DNA of 64,000 bases from Apricaphanius iberus (Eukaryota; Chordata; Actinopteri; Cyprinodontiformes; Aphaniidae), in the NCBI GenBank assembly GCA_028564705.1, contig JAPXFQ010000899.1, positions 4,712,001 through 4,776,000 of the forward strand, in the 5' to 3' direction. A program made the translations under genes and the position numbers. The notes beneath the pieces were generated by a model. The model saw only the letters and a list, made by a program, of their open reading frames with translations, searched no databases and was not told where the DNA came from. The first letter of the stretch is position 1, and each line of letters begins with the position of its first letter. This document shows positions 37,457 through 50,705 of the stretch, in pieces.

Positions 37457-38334
37457 TAGTGCTGTCAAAAGACCCGGTACTTGGGTGCCAAGTCAGTACT
37501 AAAAACATGTAAATGCCACAGTACTAAGTTTTGTTAAGTATCGGACGTACAGAGGACCCATTCAAACCGGGTTCCTCGATGCACATGTATGCACTGAGCA
37601 CGTACAGTTACACATCCTCTTTATTAAAGCACTGAGACATGGCGACTGGTCGTGCACCTGTTGTACTAAATCCACTTCTTGATAAAGAAAGAGGAAATGT
37701 GTGTGGAAATATTTTGGATTGGCGGCTGATGATGAGGGAAACATCATTCATATTTAAAAACCAATTTGCAAACGATGTCATCAAAGTTTTATCTGAAAAG
37801 AAGGACATTTAGAGCTTCTGTTTTGAATTATATATCATATTTTAATCTGAACGTCGGAATCAATTGGATCAGCCATTTGTGTTGTAAATCGTTAGCATCA
37901 TCGATGTGGCTATTGCTAATATATAATATGTGTTGGTGTGTCCACACCACCTAGAATGGCAAGATTACATGTTAAGTCTATGGATGAGGCCATCAGAGTC
38001 TTTGTGTGCTTTGGCCGCCGCATTTTTTTAAACTTGTCGGGCTTTCCAAGCTTCAAAGCGGCAAAAGCTAGTAACCCAGAAGTTGAGCTAGCTGAACTTT
38101 TGGCACAGCCTCCTGAGCATCAACAGACCACAATGTCTCACTGTAGTGACGTCGCCCGACCCACGATACGCCATTGCTTAAAACGTCTAGCAGAGAAAGG
38201 TCGGCCCTCGCGCTTTGCAAGATGCAGCCTTATGTATAGGTTTTTTTAACTGCACTTTGGTTTGGTACAGAGAACCGGGGATTTTCACTGGTGTTGGTAC
38301 CGAATAGTGAAATTTTGGTACCATGACAACACTA
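37457..38334. mobile_element. hAT-like family B, copy 1 (complete, 878 bp)
   Basis: The left end TAGTGCTGTCA (37457) and right end TGACAACACTA (ending 38334) are inverted complements with one difference. The flanking octamers CAGTGCAG (37449-37456) and CAATGTAG (38335-38342) match at 6 of 8 positions, and both differences are transitions, as expected of a decayed 8-bp duplication. GGTAC words lie just inside both ends. The internal frame at 37938-38249 (103 codons) has no recognised transposase motif. A 3' part of the same family lies at 29922-30331. Confidence 0.75.
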
Positions 38335-40326
38335 CAATGTAGTTAGCCCAGCTAGCACATGTGTGGTGTGTTTTCTGCCAAAAAGGGTTTCTGACCAGTT
38401 GGTCACCGATCAATGCTGGTCTTGCTGAAAATTGTCCGATTTCTTTCACCAAATGATTTGAAGCCAGATTTTCAGTAATAGAAACAAAAATGTGAGTCTA
38501 TCATTTTAGCATCGAACTATATACTTTGACAAAAACGAGCCAAGAAGTTTGTTTTCTAATTACCTTAGTAGAGATACCGCTGTGTAATAGATAAGTTTAT
38601 TGACAGAGACCTCCAAAAGTGATCACAGCTGGGTGTAAAAACAGTGAAGGAAAGGCTTCTATTGAAAACCAAATCATTGCCCTACTTTTGATAGTATGGG
38701 CTAAACAAACAAGATATAATGTGCCCTCTACCATACAACTGCACCAGTTTAACTGGCTCGATTTTTTTCAGTCTTACTTTACCCCATCTGTTTGTCTACC
38801 CTATCTTTGTATCTGGCAGACAGGTGTAGTGGCAGTGTCGTTTTTTGTTCTTTCTCCTGATTTCTAGTGTAAATAAAGTGTAGATAAAATGTAATCCTTC
38901 TACCTTGAGTTTTTTATTATTGTTATTAGCCAGGGGTGATTTGGCTCGGCCTGATCACTAAAAGGTTTTGCCACAGACAGCACCATTGTTTCCTTGCCCA
39001 AGTAGGCAATCATTAATCAGGACACAAAATATCAAAGCATGGGAAGAGATCCCATATACTGAACTAAAGCATGGAGTCACTTCCAGAGCCGTATCTTTGG
39101 CATGCTTCTCTGTAATTACCCAGAAAACCCTGGGGCAAATACAAGAACTTTTCTCCCTCTGCCTACTCAAGCAGCGTGGCGGTGCAGCGCCATGTGTCTG
39201 CAATATGGGAGGTCTCCATAGTCAAGGCCTCTGCGTTCCCCCCACATGTGATGAAACTTGCTTGTCCCCTGTGGGAGCATTGTACACCCTCTTCCTTATA
39301 TCGCACTGTGATAAATGCGTGGCTCCTCTAGTCTTGACGTCCTCTTTAATCATTTTAGGGTTTGTCTTATTATTATCTCCGCATGGAAAGAGCTGAGGTT
39401 TCTAATTTCCTCTGTGTTCCCGCTGTTCTCTGCAGTCTTCAGGCCAGCTTGGAGAGATGTAATCAATATTTGCACAGTAGTGTTTTCTTTTTTTCCAAAG
39501 GTAAAATGGTATTGCATGATTGTCTTGTGGAAGAAACACCCCTGCTTGTACTGTACCCGTGCCAGGAGATTCGTTCACAGGTTTTTAGTGGCTCTCGGGC
39601 TGAGAAACCGGGCTGAGAAATAAACAGTTGTGTAGCAGGATGTATTCCTTTTGTTTCAAATGGTGACTCATCCACAACCCTTCATTCCAGAAAATAAAGA
39701 CCAAAGAGTTTAAGGAGAGCTTTGTGGGGTCATCTCTGGACTGTTTATCTGTTCCTGCTACTTCACAGCAGCCCATTCGCTTCAGAGAGGGTGTGTGAAA
39801 AGTGGAGGAGGGTTGTTTGGGACTCTGCTGTGGAGCTTCAGAGAGAAGGGGGTTGTTGGTTGCTGAATAGAAGGACAGGTCTGCTGCTCTGCTCTCTCAG
39901 CTTCCTATCATGCTTCGGAGGCCCCTCCCTGTCAGGACTCTTTAGGGCCTTGGGTTTGGTGCCAGATCTGTCGTAGACCTGCCAAAAGAAAGACGTTTGA
40001 AAAATGTTTTGTGCTTCTGCTATCTGCATTACTTTAAAATAACGTTCCATGTAAAATAGCAAGGAAAGATGTGCCTCGTTTTAAACTTCGCGCAGCAACT
40101 TTATTTTGACATTACAAATAACCAGAGCTCCATTGTAGCAACACTGGGCAGGCCCACAGACAATAAAAGTATCAACAGACTGTCAGATGAGGCTTTATTG
40201 GCACAGTGAACATAAACTCCTCTTTGCTTTAGTCAGACATTTGTTTGAACATCTTTGAACTCCACATATTGAATTACTTGGAGAGTGTCTGGAAAAGTGC
40301 TGCAGTGGAAATAATATTAGTAGTAA

Positions 40327-42252
<1,926 letters not shown>

Positions 42253-42433
42253 AAAAATCCTCATGTCATTCGCCTGGCAGAGGAGCGAAAAGGGCTGGAG
42301 CAGCTGACGATGAGCGCTGCGGTGAATCTCAGCCGGGCCTGGCAGCTAAGCTCCCACATCCACAACATGTGCAGTGAGGCTCACGAGGCCATTTATACGA
42401 GGGAGGCAGATGTGAAGTACTGGCTGGAGAAAG
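42253..42433 (+). CDS. oaf: oaf exon 3
   Basis: The exon begins AAAAATCCTCAT after the TTTAG acceptor and ends GAGAAAG|GTAATC (donor 42434), encoding residues 123-182 plus the first base of codon 183 (phase 1 at the end). It contains AAVNLSRAW with an N-glycosylation sequon NLS at residue 147, at the position of human NFS. It also has SSHIHNMCSEAHEAIYTR, which parallels human SPHLHNVCAEAVDAIYTR (C162). A conserved sequon fits a secreted protein. Confidence 0.96.
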
Positions 42434-42897
42434 GTAATCAGATCTGTCATTGAGGCATGGATGGATTTAGTTTATTCTACTTTGTCTTTGTATGTCTAAA
42501 AAAAAGATTTTTACATAGTTTATTTTATTTTGTTTATCTGCCCAGTTGTTTGAGATCATATTTGAGTTTGTAGTGGCAAAAAACCTAATTGTCAAGGCTA
42601 GAGCGAATCAGTATGACAGCACCTTTGTTCACTGACAGCTATGTTTGAAAGAAAACACTCTTGATGGTCATGGTTCAACAAGCACCATCATATCCAGAGA
42701 GAATCACCCAAGCATCTCTTTAACATGACAAAGCTCCTCTCTTAGCCTGCCATCTGCCCTTTTTTTTTGAAAAAAAAAAAAGCTTTGTTTTCCCTCTTCA
42801 ACCCAATACACTATTTAATTGAGTGAAATAAGGAGATTGTTTCAGGCAACTGTCTGATGGCATGCCCTTGTTGACAAGACTTGCTTCTGTGTTGCAG
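42434..42897 (+). other. oaf: oaf intron 3
   Basis: A 464-bp intron, GTAATC donor to GTGTTGCAG acceptor, AT-rich, with a poly-T run followed immediately by poly-A near 42760-42781. Confidence 0.9.
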
Positions 42898-43172
42898 GAG
42901 TAGATGGCTCAATATTTCAGATCCTGCCTCAGACGACGGAGGCGCCCAGCTTTCAGGCCTGTCATTCTACTAAAGACTTGTGGCAGCCGTGTCTCTGCAC
43001 GTACGGCCTGCGCCTGGAATGGTACCCGTGTATGCTGAAGTACTGCCGCAGCCGGGACGGCACAGCCAAAGGCTCCACCTACAAGTGTGGCATCAGGAGC
43101 TGCAGCAAGGGCTACCATTTTACTTACTACGTTCCCCAGAAACAGCTCTGCTTGTGGGACGAGGAGACCTAG
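42898..43172 (+). CDS. oaf: oaf exon 4: cysteine-rich C-terminus of OAF
   Basis: The exon opens with GA completing Gly183 and encodes residues 184-273, ending with TAG at 43170-43172. It holds eight cysteines (204, 214, 216, 227, 232, 246, 251, 267) in the blocks PCLCTYGL, WYPCMLKYC, YKCGIRSC and QLCLWDEE. These line up with human PCVCHYGL, WYPCMLKYC, YKCGIRSC and QLCLWDED. This is the disulphide-rich C-terminal module of OAF, expected to fold in the secretory pathway. The fish C-terminus ends DEET, slightly different from human. The gene is intact with no frameshift or stop. Confidence 0.97.
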
Positions 43173-45058
43173 TGTTGTTTTTCCTTCAGTAAGAAATGGA
43201 GAAAAAAAATTATTGCCCCGAAGCCATTGCCTGTCCACTGGTTCTGTAAATGGCAATATGGGACACAATCGCCAAAAGGGTAAATTAATCTTTTATGTAT
43301 TACGAGATGATGATTAAAAAAGGAGATCTATTCAGGTTCTAAGTGAAGCCAAACAAAGGAAGGACAAGTTGGCTGAACTGTCACAAATAAATGACACGTT
43401 GCTCTTATCCTCATTGTTACTTTGCCAAAAACGACCACTTCCGTGCCACCGTCGAAGAATTATTGGGGGGGGGGGGAGACACAAGACAGCGACAACAATG
43501 ACCTCTGAAACAAGCTAGAATGTGCACAAAGCTAAACGGGACATTTGTGGGGAAAGAAACACCAGTGGAGGAGAAACTGCTTCCCACATGTTTCCACAAT
43601 GGAGGGAGACGAAAATAGTCTTGCAACTTGGTGAAAGACAATAAGGATAATGGAGTTATCTTCACTATAAACTCTGTGAATTTTTTTTTAATAAATATAA
43701 ATATGGCCAGTTAAAGCACCTATTTAGGTCAAAATAAACAGGTTCACAAAGAAAATGCCTTGCCAATAGTGGCTTTTATTTGTTTTGTCAGCAAAGCAAC
43801 ATTTTCCAGGGCTATTGTATGATGATGTCATAATGCTTTCATTGATTTTTTTGCCTTTTCTTGGATTAAAAAAAGTCTTTAGCAAAAAGAAGCATTCGAA
43901 GAAATGAGGGATGCAGCGATACCACTTCTTTCAAACCGATACAATACCGATACTTTGATCTGAGTACTTGCCGATATCGAATACCAGTGCCGACAGCGCA
44001 CAAAAAAATGCAATGAACAGGTAGACCGGTTTTATTTTCTTCTCTGCTTGTTACAACAAATGATGTTGGATTAGATAAAAATAAAATATTAATAAATATG
44101 ACCACAAAACTAAAGTTAAAAGTGAAAAATAAACATTTTCTGTGAAATTAGTGCAGTTTTCACTTTTGAATTTGAAAAAATTAAATCGATCAGTGGTGTC
44201 GGTGAACTATAATCGGTATCTGGGCATCCCTATAAGAAATTAATAACTGCTTGGATTTTGAATGCTGTTCATGCAGGTATGTTTCTCCGTTCCCAACATA
44301 TACTGGGAACGTTCCCAACATATACTTCCTGTACAGCCCCCCCCATCCACCCATCCATCTCTGCTTTTCATTTTTAAAAAGAACATCTTGCCCATTCCTG
44401 TTGTAACACTCTTAAAGAAATTGCTATATAAACTTAATTTAGCTTTTTGTTTATAACTGGGCGATAGTCTTCTTCTTTACAGAAAAAGTAAATAACCTAA
44501 TCAGTATATTTCACACGGACATAATCTTTACTGCCATCTTGTGGTAGATTATGGTGTAGGTTAAACTGTCATAAAACTATTTTTTTTTGTCTGTGTGTCT
44601 GTTGATATCATCACCTAAATGTTTAATTTATACATTTTTAATCTCTGGTCATTACGTGAATAATTCTAGAAGCTGTTCTTGATCTCATGGGACCAACTTA
44701 AGCTGTGTCTGTCTGTCTGTTGTCCAGAGTAACTGTTGAAGTAAGATTTTGGATTGTCTTACCTCCATCACTGTTTTTAGCTAATAAACATTGAATTTTT
44801 ACTTCTCTTGTTGTTAGCATCTCCTGCTAACTAAAGAACCAAATAAGTGAAACATTTGTCACTGTGGCCTTTTGTGATAATCAAGTGCCTTAACAATTCC
44901 ACAATCGCAATGTTATTATAGATTGAGTTATTAAACATATTTTTGTATGGCAGATGTTTTTGAATTGTTGTAAAAAGTCATTAAAAGTAAATGAAGCCAT
45001 TTAGGTACAATATCTTGTTGAGCTGTTTTAAATAAATTGTTTCAATAAAGTATTTTGC
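43173..45058 (+). other. oaf: Probable oaf 3' untranslated region and downstream flank
   Basis: No coding sequence follows the oaf stop. Candidate polyadenylation signals are AATAAA in GCTAATAAACATTG (about 44780) and in TTCAATAAAGTATT (about 45042). If the later one is used, the 3' UTR is about 1.9 kb and includes the MITE at 43906-44232. A G13 homopolymer lies near 43464-43476. Confidence 0.45.
43906..44232. mobile_element. GGGATGC-type hAT-like MITE, 327 bp
   Basis: The left end GAGGGATGCAGCGATACCAC (43906) faces a right end CGGTATCTGGGCATCCCTA (ending 44232), an imperfect inverted pair typical of fish hAT MITEs. The flanking octamers GAAGAAAT (43898-43905) and TAAGAAAT (44233-44240) match at 7 of 8. 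It has no coding capacity. It lies between the oaf stop codon and the two candidate poly(A) signals, so it may be transcribed as part of the oaf 3' UTR. Confidence 0.8.
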
Positions 45059-45299
45059 ACTGCATAAGACACTGCGTGAATTTTGGGTTATTTACAGCAG
45101 AGGGGACAGTAAAGGCTTACAAGAGGTAGGTACGTAGATGGGTTGGTCAATTTTAGTTATATGAACATATTAGCTGAGGAAAAAAACTTGAGACTTAGAA
45201 TCATCAAAGTACATTACTTGTAAAAACCTTTTCAACTTTTGTGACATTTTAGCAGCAAGCTTCAGAAAAGGTTATTCCTTTTTTGTAATGGACATAAAG

Positions 45300-45600
45300 T
45301 ATGACATAATGAAAACGGAAAAGGGTATGGTTTTGCAAACGTTTAAAAAAATTCTGAGCCGTGTGGCATGCATTCGTATCCTGCTTGCTTTACTATGGTG
45401 CCCCTAAATGAAATCTCTTGTGGCCCATTAACTTCAGAAGACATCTAATTAGCAGAGAGCCGACCTTTGGTGAACAAACGCCATGAGGATCAATGAATAG
45501 GTGGGAAAGAAAGCCATTGAGAAGTTTAAAGCAAGGTTAGACTATAAAACAATATCCCAAGCTTTAACATTTTACATAGCACTCTTCAATCCAACATAAG
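45300..45600 (+). mobile_element. Tc1-like transposon relic between oaf and tlcd5
   Basis: The order CATTAACTTCAGAAG, ACATCTAATTAGCAG, GTGAACAAACGCCATGA, AAGCAAGGTTAGACTATAAA, ATATCCCAAGCTTTAACAT and CACTCTTCAATCCA follows the 5' part of fish Tc1-like transposons through the start of the transposase. The transposase is not intact beyond this point. It is related to the relic at 13060-13345. Confidence 0.65.
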
Positions 45601-46018
45601 CATTAACTTAAGCATTAAGTACACACATTAACCTGTTAAGACATAGATGTTAACACGAACTGAGAGAGCAGTCAAGTTATGTGTTGCACAAAACTTAATT
45701 CTTTTAACTTCCTGGTTGAGTTGTATCTCTACGTGTTGACCATTAGGTGTCGCCATTGTTTTAAAAAAATATATATAAAAAAAATGTTTATCCTCGCATC
45801 AGGGCGTCAAGAGCGATGGATAACGCTTTATTGAATGTATTTAATGAGCCTGTTATCATACGTCAATACGAGATTATATACTCCGAGCACATTCCTCGTT
45901 TTACCTCGATACATATGGAATATTATCATTTATAGTACACAATGTAAGCCTTGAGAGAACCAAAGGATGCTGATGGAGGCTGTTGCCGCCGGAGCAGCCC
46001 AGATAAAGGACAACAAAT

Positions 46019-46121
46019 AGCAGCTAGAGTGTTACACTTGTCTTTCTCGTCGAAAACATACATACAGAGGAAAACGGCAAGCTGAACCTAAACGCAGAGA
46101 CCGGCAGATATTTACCAGCAA
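46019..46121 (+). other. tlcd5: Probable tlcd5 non-coding exon 1 with promoter just upstream
   Basis: The stretch GAAAACGGCAAGCTGAACCT to TTACCAGCAAG ends at a good donor AAG|GTAATA (46122). It sits about 2.5 kb upstream of the coding exon, where vertebrate tlcd5 commonly has a 5' untranslated exon. The region 45830-46020 is the presumed promoter. The likely acceptor is CTTCCTCTCTAAG at about 48562. The start of this exon is a guess. Confidence 0.4.
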
Positions 46122-46943
46122 GGTAATAACATTTTATAGCGTTTTATAAAGCGGGAGAAAACGTTTTATATTCCATGTAACCGTAGCCTGCTACAACTGG
46201 TTAGCTTGCTGTCTGATCCAGTGTGTCAGGTTGGGTTTTAACAGCACAATGACTGGTGGGTAAGCTCTGGTACCGGTGCCTTTTGTTACCTAATATCAGC
46301 TACTATTGGTTCTGCCAGACACTCAGTTGTGAAAACCAGATTATGCCCATTGCATAAACTTGTGCCAAATCCTGTTATCCTTTTGGTTGTCATAGAAACG
46401 GCACTTTTACCTTAAGACCTCAAGTGTCCCTCCACATTTAGATTCAGCTAGAATATATCATGCCATTAGCTGTCTCCTGAAAAAGAATGATGTTTTACGT
46501 TAATTATTTCATTTTTCTCATTTGAATTATTGATTAATGGTACACTGTTATTGCTTAAAAGAAAATCAGGTTGTTGTTTGTTTTTTTTTCCTGAAAACAA
46601 TGCAAGAGGATAAAGAGACTAGCAGACTTATTAAAACTTATGAGCTGGGTAATCTATTATCATTAAGGAAGAATACATGTGATTAGTTAAATCTACTTTT
46701 TCTATTAAATTTGGCACTTAAAAAGTCACCATACTATTAGACTGCAATGTTTGATATTTTATACCATTTCAGATATGTGCTATGGTTTTTCTAGACCAAA
46801 TTTTTTGTTTCACTAAGCATCATCCACCTGTTTTTCCATTCTGCCTTCCACCTATCCATCTCTGCATCCATACGACCTAAATTAATTTTAGCTTTACTTC
46901 AAGAGATTTATGACATTTTTACACCTGCATGTCATGTCTATTA

Positions 46944-47935
46944 CAGTGCCTTGCAGCAGCACTCTTTGAACTTTTTTACATTTTATCACCTTACAACCAC
47001 AGGGAAGGAGGGACCTGTGAAAACATTCCTTCTTCTGTCTAGGAAGCAGCAGTCTGTCGCTGAAGGAGCTTAAAAGAACACTCTTAACAACACCTTAATG
47101 CATGGGGTGGGAGACTCTGTCCATCAGTGATGTTATTTTGGTCCTTCTGTCTCCTGCCAACCGCACTGGATCCAGGGGGCGCCCTAGAACAGAGCTGGCC
47201 TACTTCTTACTCCTTGTTTGTACTCCTTTTTTTATATTGACTTGTGTCTGAAATAAAGTTTTGAAGTGAATTGGATTTCATTGTAGCTCTGGCCGTTTGC
47301 TTAGGGTCGTTGTCCTGCTGGAAGGTAAAACTCCTCTCCAGTGACGGAAGTCTTTTGGAACAGGTTTTCTTTTAACCGTCCTCCCAGTAACTCAGATTAG
47401 CTTTCCTAATCCTCCTTCAAGAAAGCATCCCCACCACATGATGCTGCCACCTTCACACTTCACCAGGTGTATCATGTGTTTAGGGTGATATATGTAGTAT
47501 CTTTACTGTGTCCCTTAGATGACTTATGGCAAACTGAAAACTGATCTTCCTATGTCTTTTCTTTCGACAGTAGCTTTTTTCTCACCACTCGTCCATAAAG
47601 TCCAAATTCGTGGAGTGCTTATGTTGTAAATATTCCTGTCAGTAGTTTATTCCACCTGTCCTGAACAGTTTATCTATTTTAGTCCACCATATTAAAGACT
47701 AGTCTCTTAGCTGGAGATATTCAAAGCATGGGGTGTTGTTTTATAATCTAACCCTACTGTCCACAACTCTATCCCTGACCTGCCTGCTGTGTTCTTAATG
47801 TTACTAAAAATGTGTTAAATTAATGCCCTACTTTGTGTTGGTCAGTCACATGAAAGCCTAATAAAGCAAACTCAAGTTGTAACATGAGAAAATGTGAAAA
47901 GGTTCAAGGGGTGTGAATACATTTGCAAGGCAAAG
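46944..47935. mobile_element. Tc1-like element with TA flanks, non-autonomous and carrying an insertion
   Basis: The left end ACAGTGCCTTGCAGCAGCAC (46944) and the inverted right end CTTTGCCTTGCAAATGTATT (from 47935) share the CAGTGCCTTGCA-type terminus of fish Tc1 elements. Subterminal GAACTTTTTTAC and GGTTCAAGGGGTGTGAATAC match too. TA dinucleotides flank both ends (46942-46943 and 47936-47937). The middle contains GGGTCGTTGTCCTGCTGGAA, typical of one fish Tc1 subgroup. About 47035-47265 looks like a different repeat inserted inside (GAAGCAGCAGTCTGTCGCTG to an AATAAAG tail). No intact transposase is present. It lies in the presumed tlcd5 intron 1. Confidence 0.7.
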
Positions 47936-48663
47936 TAAATAACATCAATTTCTATTTATTAATGATTCTTTGTAATTGCAGGCATAATTTTGAGCTGTTC
48001 TCTCAGTAAAAGGATGAGAATACAAATTATACTAAAACAATATTTAGTATTACAGCATCTTATTGTATTTGTGTGTGCGTGACCTTTTAGAACTGCTGTC
48101 CAGACTGCGCAAGAGAGAAAGAGTTTCCTTTGCACTGTTTTGTGGTGTTTTTAAAGTCTATACGGCATTTGGCAGCAGCCAAGAGAGTCTTGTTTTCCTA
48201 ATGGGAGCTTGTCTGAGGCCCATCACCCGGTAACCTCTCTACCAGTTTTAAAACTAGCTTCCAAGACATCCAAAGTTTAGTGCACATCTTGTTCGTCTCG
48301 TTGGAGGGTGGTTCTGTCCATCTGCAATGGTCTCACCTCCTAGCACAAACGTCACAACAGAAGAAGAGACGTCCCCCTCACCCCACCGGACCCTCGGCCT
48401 GCTGACTATAGTACTATTATAGTTCAAGCAAAGGCTAATTGTTGGTCATTTACAAAGGCTGCACAGTCCAAGCCTTCGGATGGCATTTCTGCCTCTCTCT
48501 ACTGTAAGCGATATTACAGGGGGCGATATCTGCCTCCTTGCATTGTTCTCTTCCTCTCTAAGGTAATTCAGAGAAGGCTAAATCCTTATTTAGTTGCTTT
48601 AGTTTTTGTCCTTTTTTCCCTGCTTTTTTTGGATTTTTGTTGGTTTTGTCTTCGGGGGAGACG

Positions 48664-48859
48664 ATGACACTTCTTGTAGTTTTTGCACTCCTCTGCCTGT
48701 GCTGCTGGGCTTCTTTCTACTTCCTCCTGTGCATCATCAACGGGTCCAGGAGCTACGAATGGAACTGTCGCCTCGTCACCTTGGTGCACGGCATGGTAGC
48801 GATTTGCATCACAGCCTACATAGGATATGTGGATGGACCCTGGCCCTTCACTTACCCAG
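48664..48859 (+). CDS. tlcd5: tlcd5 (tmem136) coding exon 1: first TM and start of TLC domain
   Basis: TLCD5 (formerly TMEM136) is a multi-pass membrane protein of the TRAM-LAG1-CLN8 (TLC) domain family. Some relatives act on membrane lipids, but the function of TLCD5 is not settled. This exon encodes residues 1-65 plus one base of codon 66. Residues 2-26 form a hydrophobic helix (TLLVVFALLCLCCWASFYFL), followed by CRLVTLVHG at 35-43, the usual start of the TLC domain, and YIGYVDGPWPFTYPG, which parallels human GYIGFLDGPWPFTHPG. ATG 48664 is the first ATG in frame and has A at -3; the open frame extends upstream only through TTG codons. The donor is CCCAG|GTAGG at 48860. Confidence 0.93.
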
Positions 48860-48954
48860 GTAGGAAACAGATATGGTGAATTTTTTTGCAGAAATGTTCA
48901 AACTGACTGGATTTAGTCTGGTTTTTCCAAGTAATTTGACTTGCTGAAGTCTGA

Positions 48955-49515
<561 letters not shown>

Positions 49516-50705
49516 CTACCATTTCAGCCTCCAAACAAAATTTGTATACTTGACTTTATATCAGCTTTTCACTTCAGACACTCAATGGATTTTCAGCCTA
49601 TACGAAAATCAGACAGATTTATAGAACCCTTTTTTTTTTATATAGAATTTAATATACTACACCATCTTTTTAAAAACTCTGATATTTGTTTATTTTGTAA
49701 GAACTTTATTTGGACCTGAGGATTGTTACTTCAGCGGTATAAACAGTTTGTTTATGATGTGCAGTGAAAACCAAAGCACTTTGATAAAAAAAATGTTGCT
49801 TACAGCTGCTGTGAACCGTGGCACGGTCCGTGGTGATTATTCCGCTCCAGACGGGGAAGGTACTCTTTAGAAAGTGAGACAGTCAGACCTAGGGATCCGC
49901 TGAACCCTTTTTTTTTTTAGACAGACTGCTTTCTGTGCTTTCTTTTAATAGTTTTTTGTCTTCCTTTGCCCTTTTTAAAAAAAACAATATAGTTTGGAAT
50001 ACATTCTGTTTTAACTACTCTATTGTAAATCCATAAGACACATGCAGAAGTGTGTTAATAACCTTTCGACACAAAATCCAACAATGCTGTATTTCACTTT
50101 TTGGTGTATTCTAAAATTATTCTGAAATATTTTGTTTTATCTTTATTTTTCTTATAAAAGCCTCACTCAGTTATAATAAAGTAGAAAATGTCCAGTGTAA
50201 CTCATTTAGACAAACGGTATATCTAGAATTATCCGACTGAGTGTTTGTGTAATCGTCAAGCATATCTTGGAAATTATCTTCCTTGCGAATGATTTAGCAG
50301 AATTTGATTTCCGTTACTTTTTCTTTTCAATATCCCTGCTGTGTTTGATGGCTCTTTGTATCAAACAGCATTTGTCAGCCTAAACGAAGGGTGTAGGAAA
50401 ACAGGTTTAAGCCCACAGCATTACCCCTTGCCAAGGAAGGTACCAAGCCATCAGCTTTCATGTTTCTGTTTAGAGTCTAAATGTTTTTCATGAAAAATAT
50501 AATAGTTTGTTTTGTGAGAAAAGAAAGTAAACAATAATGTATATGTGCCTTATCTAAATGTATTGTCATTTATTTGTTTTATCTGTGTTGCTTTTTCCCC
50601 CTTGTGCTCTGGTCTTAAGGCTTTGACAGACTGTAAAGTGAAAACATTGACGGTGCAATTTATTACATGTGTTTGTAATACCTATTTAAAATAATAATAA
50701 AAAAA
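49516..50705 (+). other. tlcd5: tlcd5 3' untranslated region
   Basis: AT-rich sequence follows the stop without coding signs. AATAAA occurs at 50175-50180 (TTATAATAAAGTAG), giving a UTR of about 0.65 kb. A second cluster, AATAATAATAAAAAAAC near 50690-50705, would give about 1.2 kb. Which signal is used cannot be told from sequence alone. Confidence 0.5.

Noticed and set aside
38968..39396. 142-codon open frame in oaf intron 1
   Set aside because: No protein domain, no matching splice sites to oaf, and composition typical of single-copy non-coding DNA.
42909..43268. 119-codon minus-strand open frame over oaf exon 4
   Set aside because: It overlaps the conserved cysteine-rich OAF exon in antisense and is explained by its GC-rich codons.
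48637..48663. N-terminal extension of tlcd5
   Set aside because: The apparent earlier start is TTG; the first ATG is at 48664 and has a good context.
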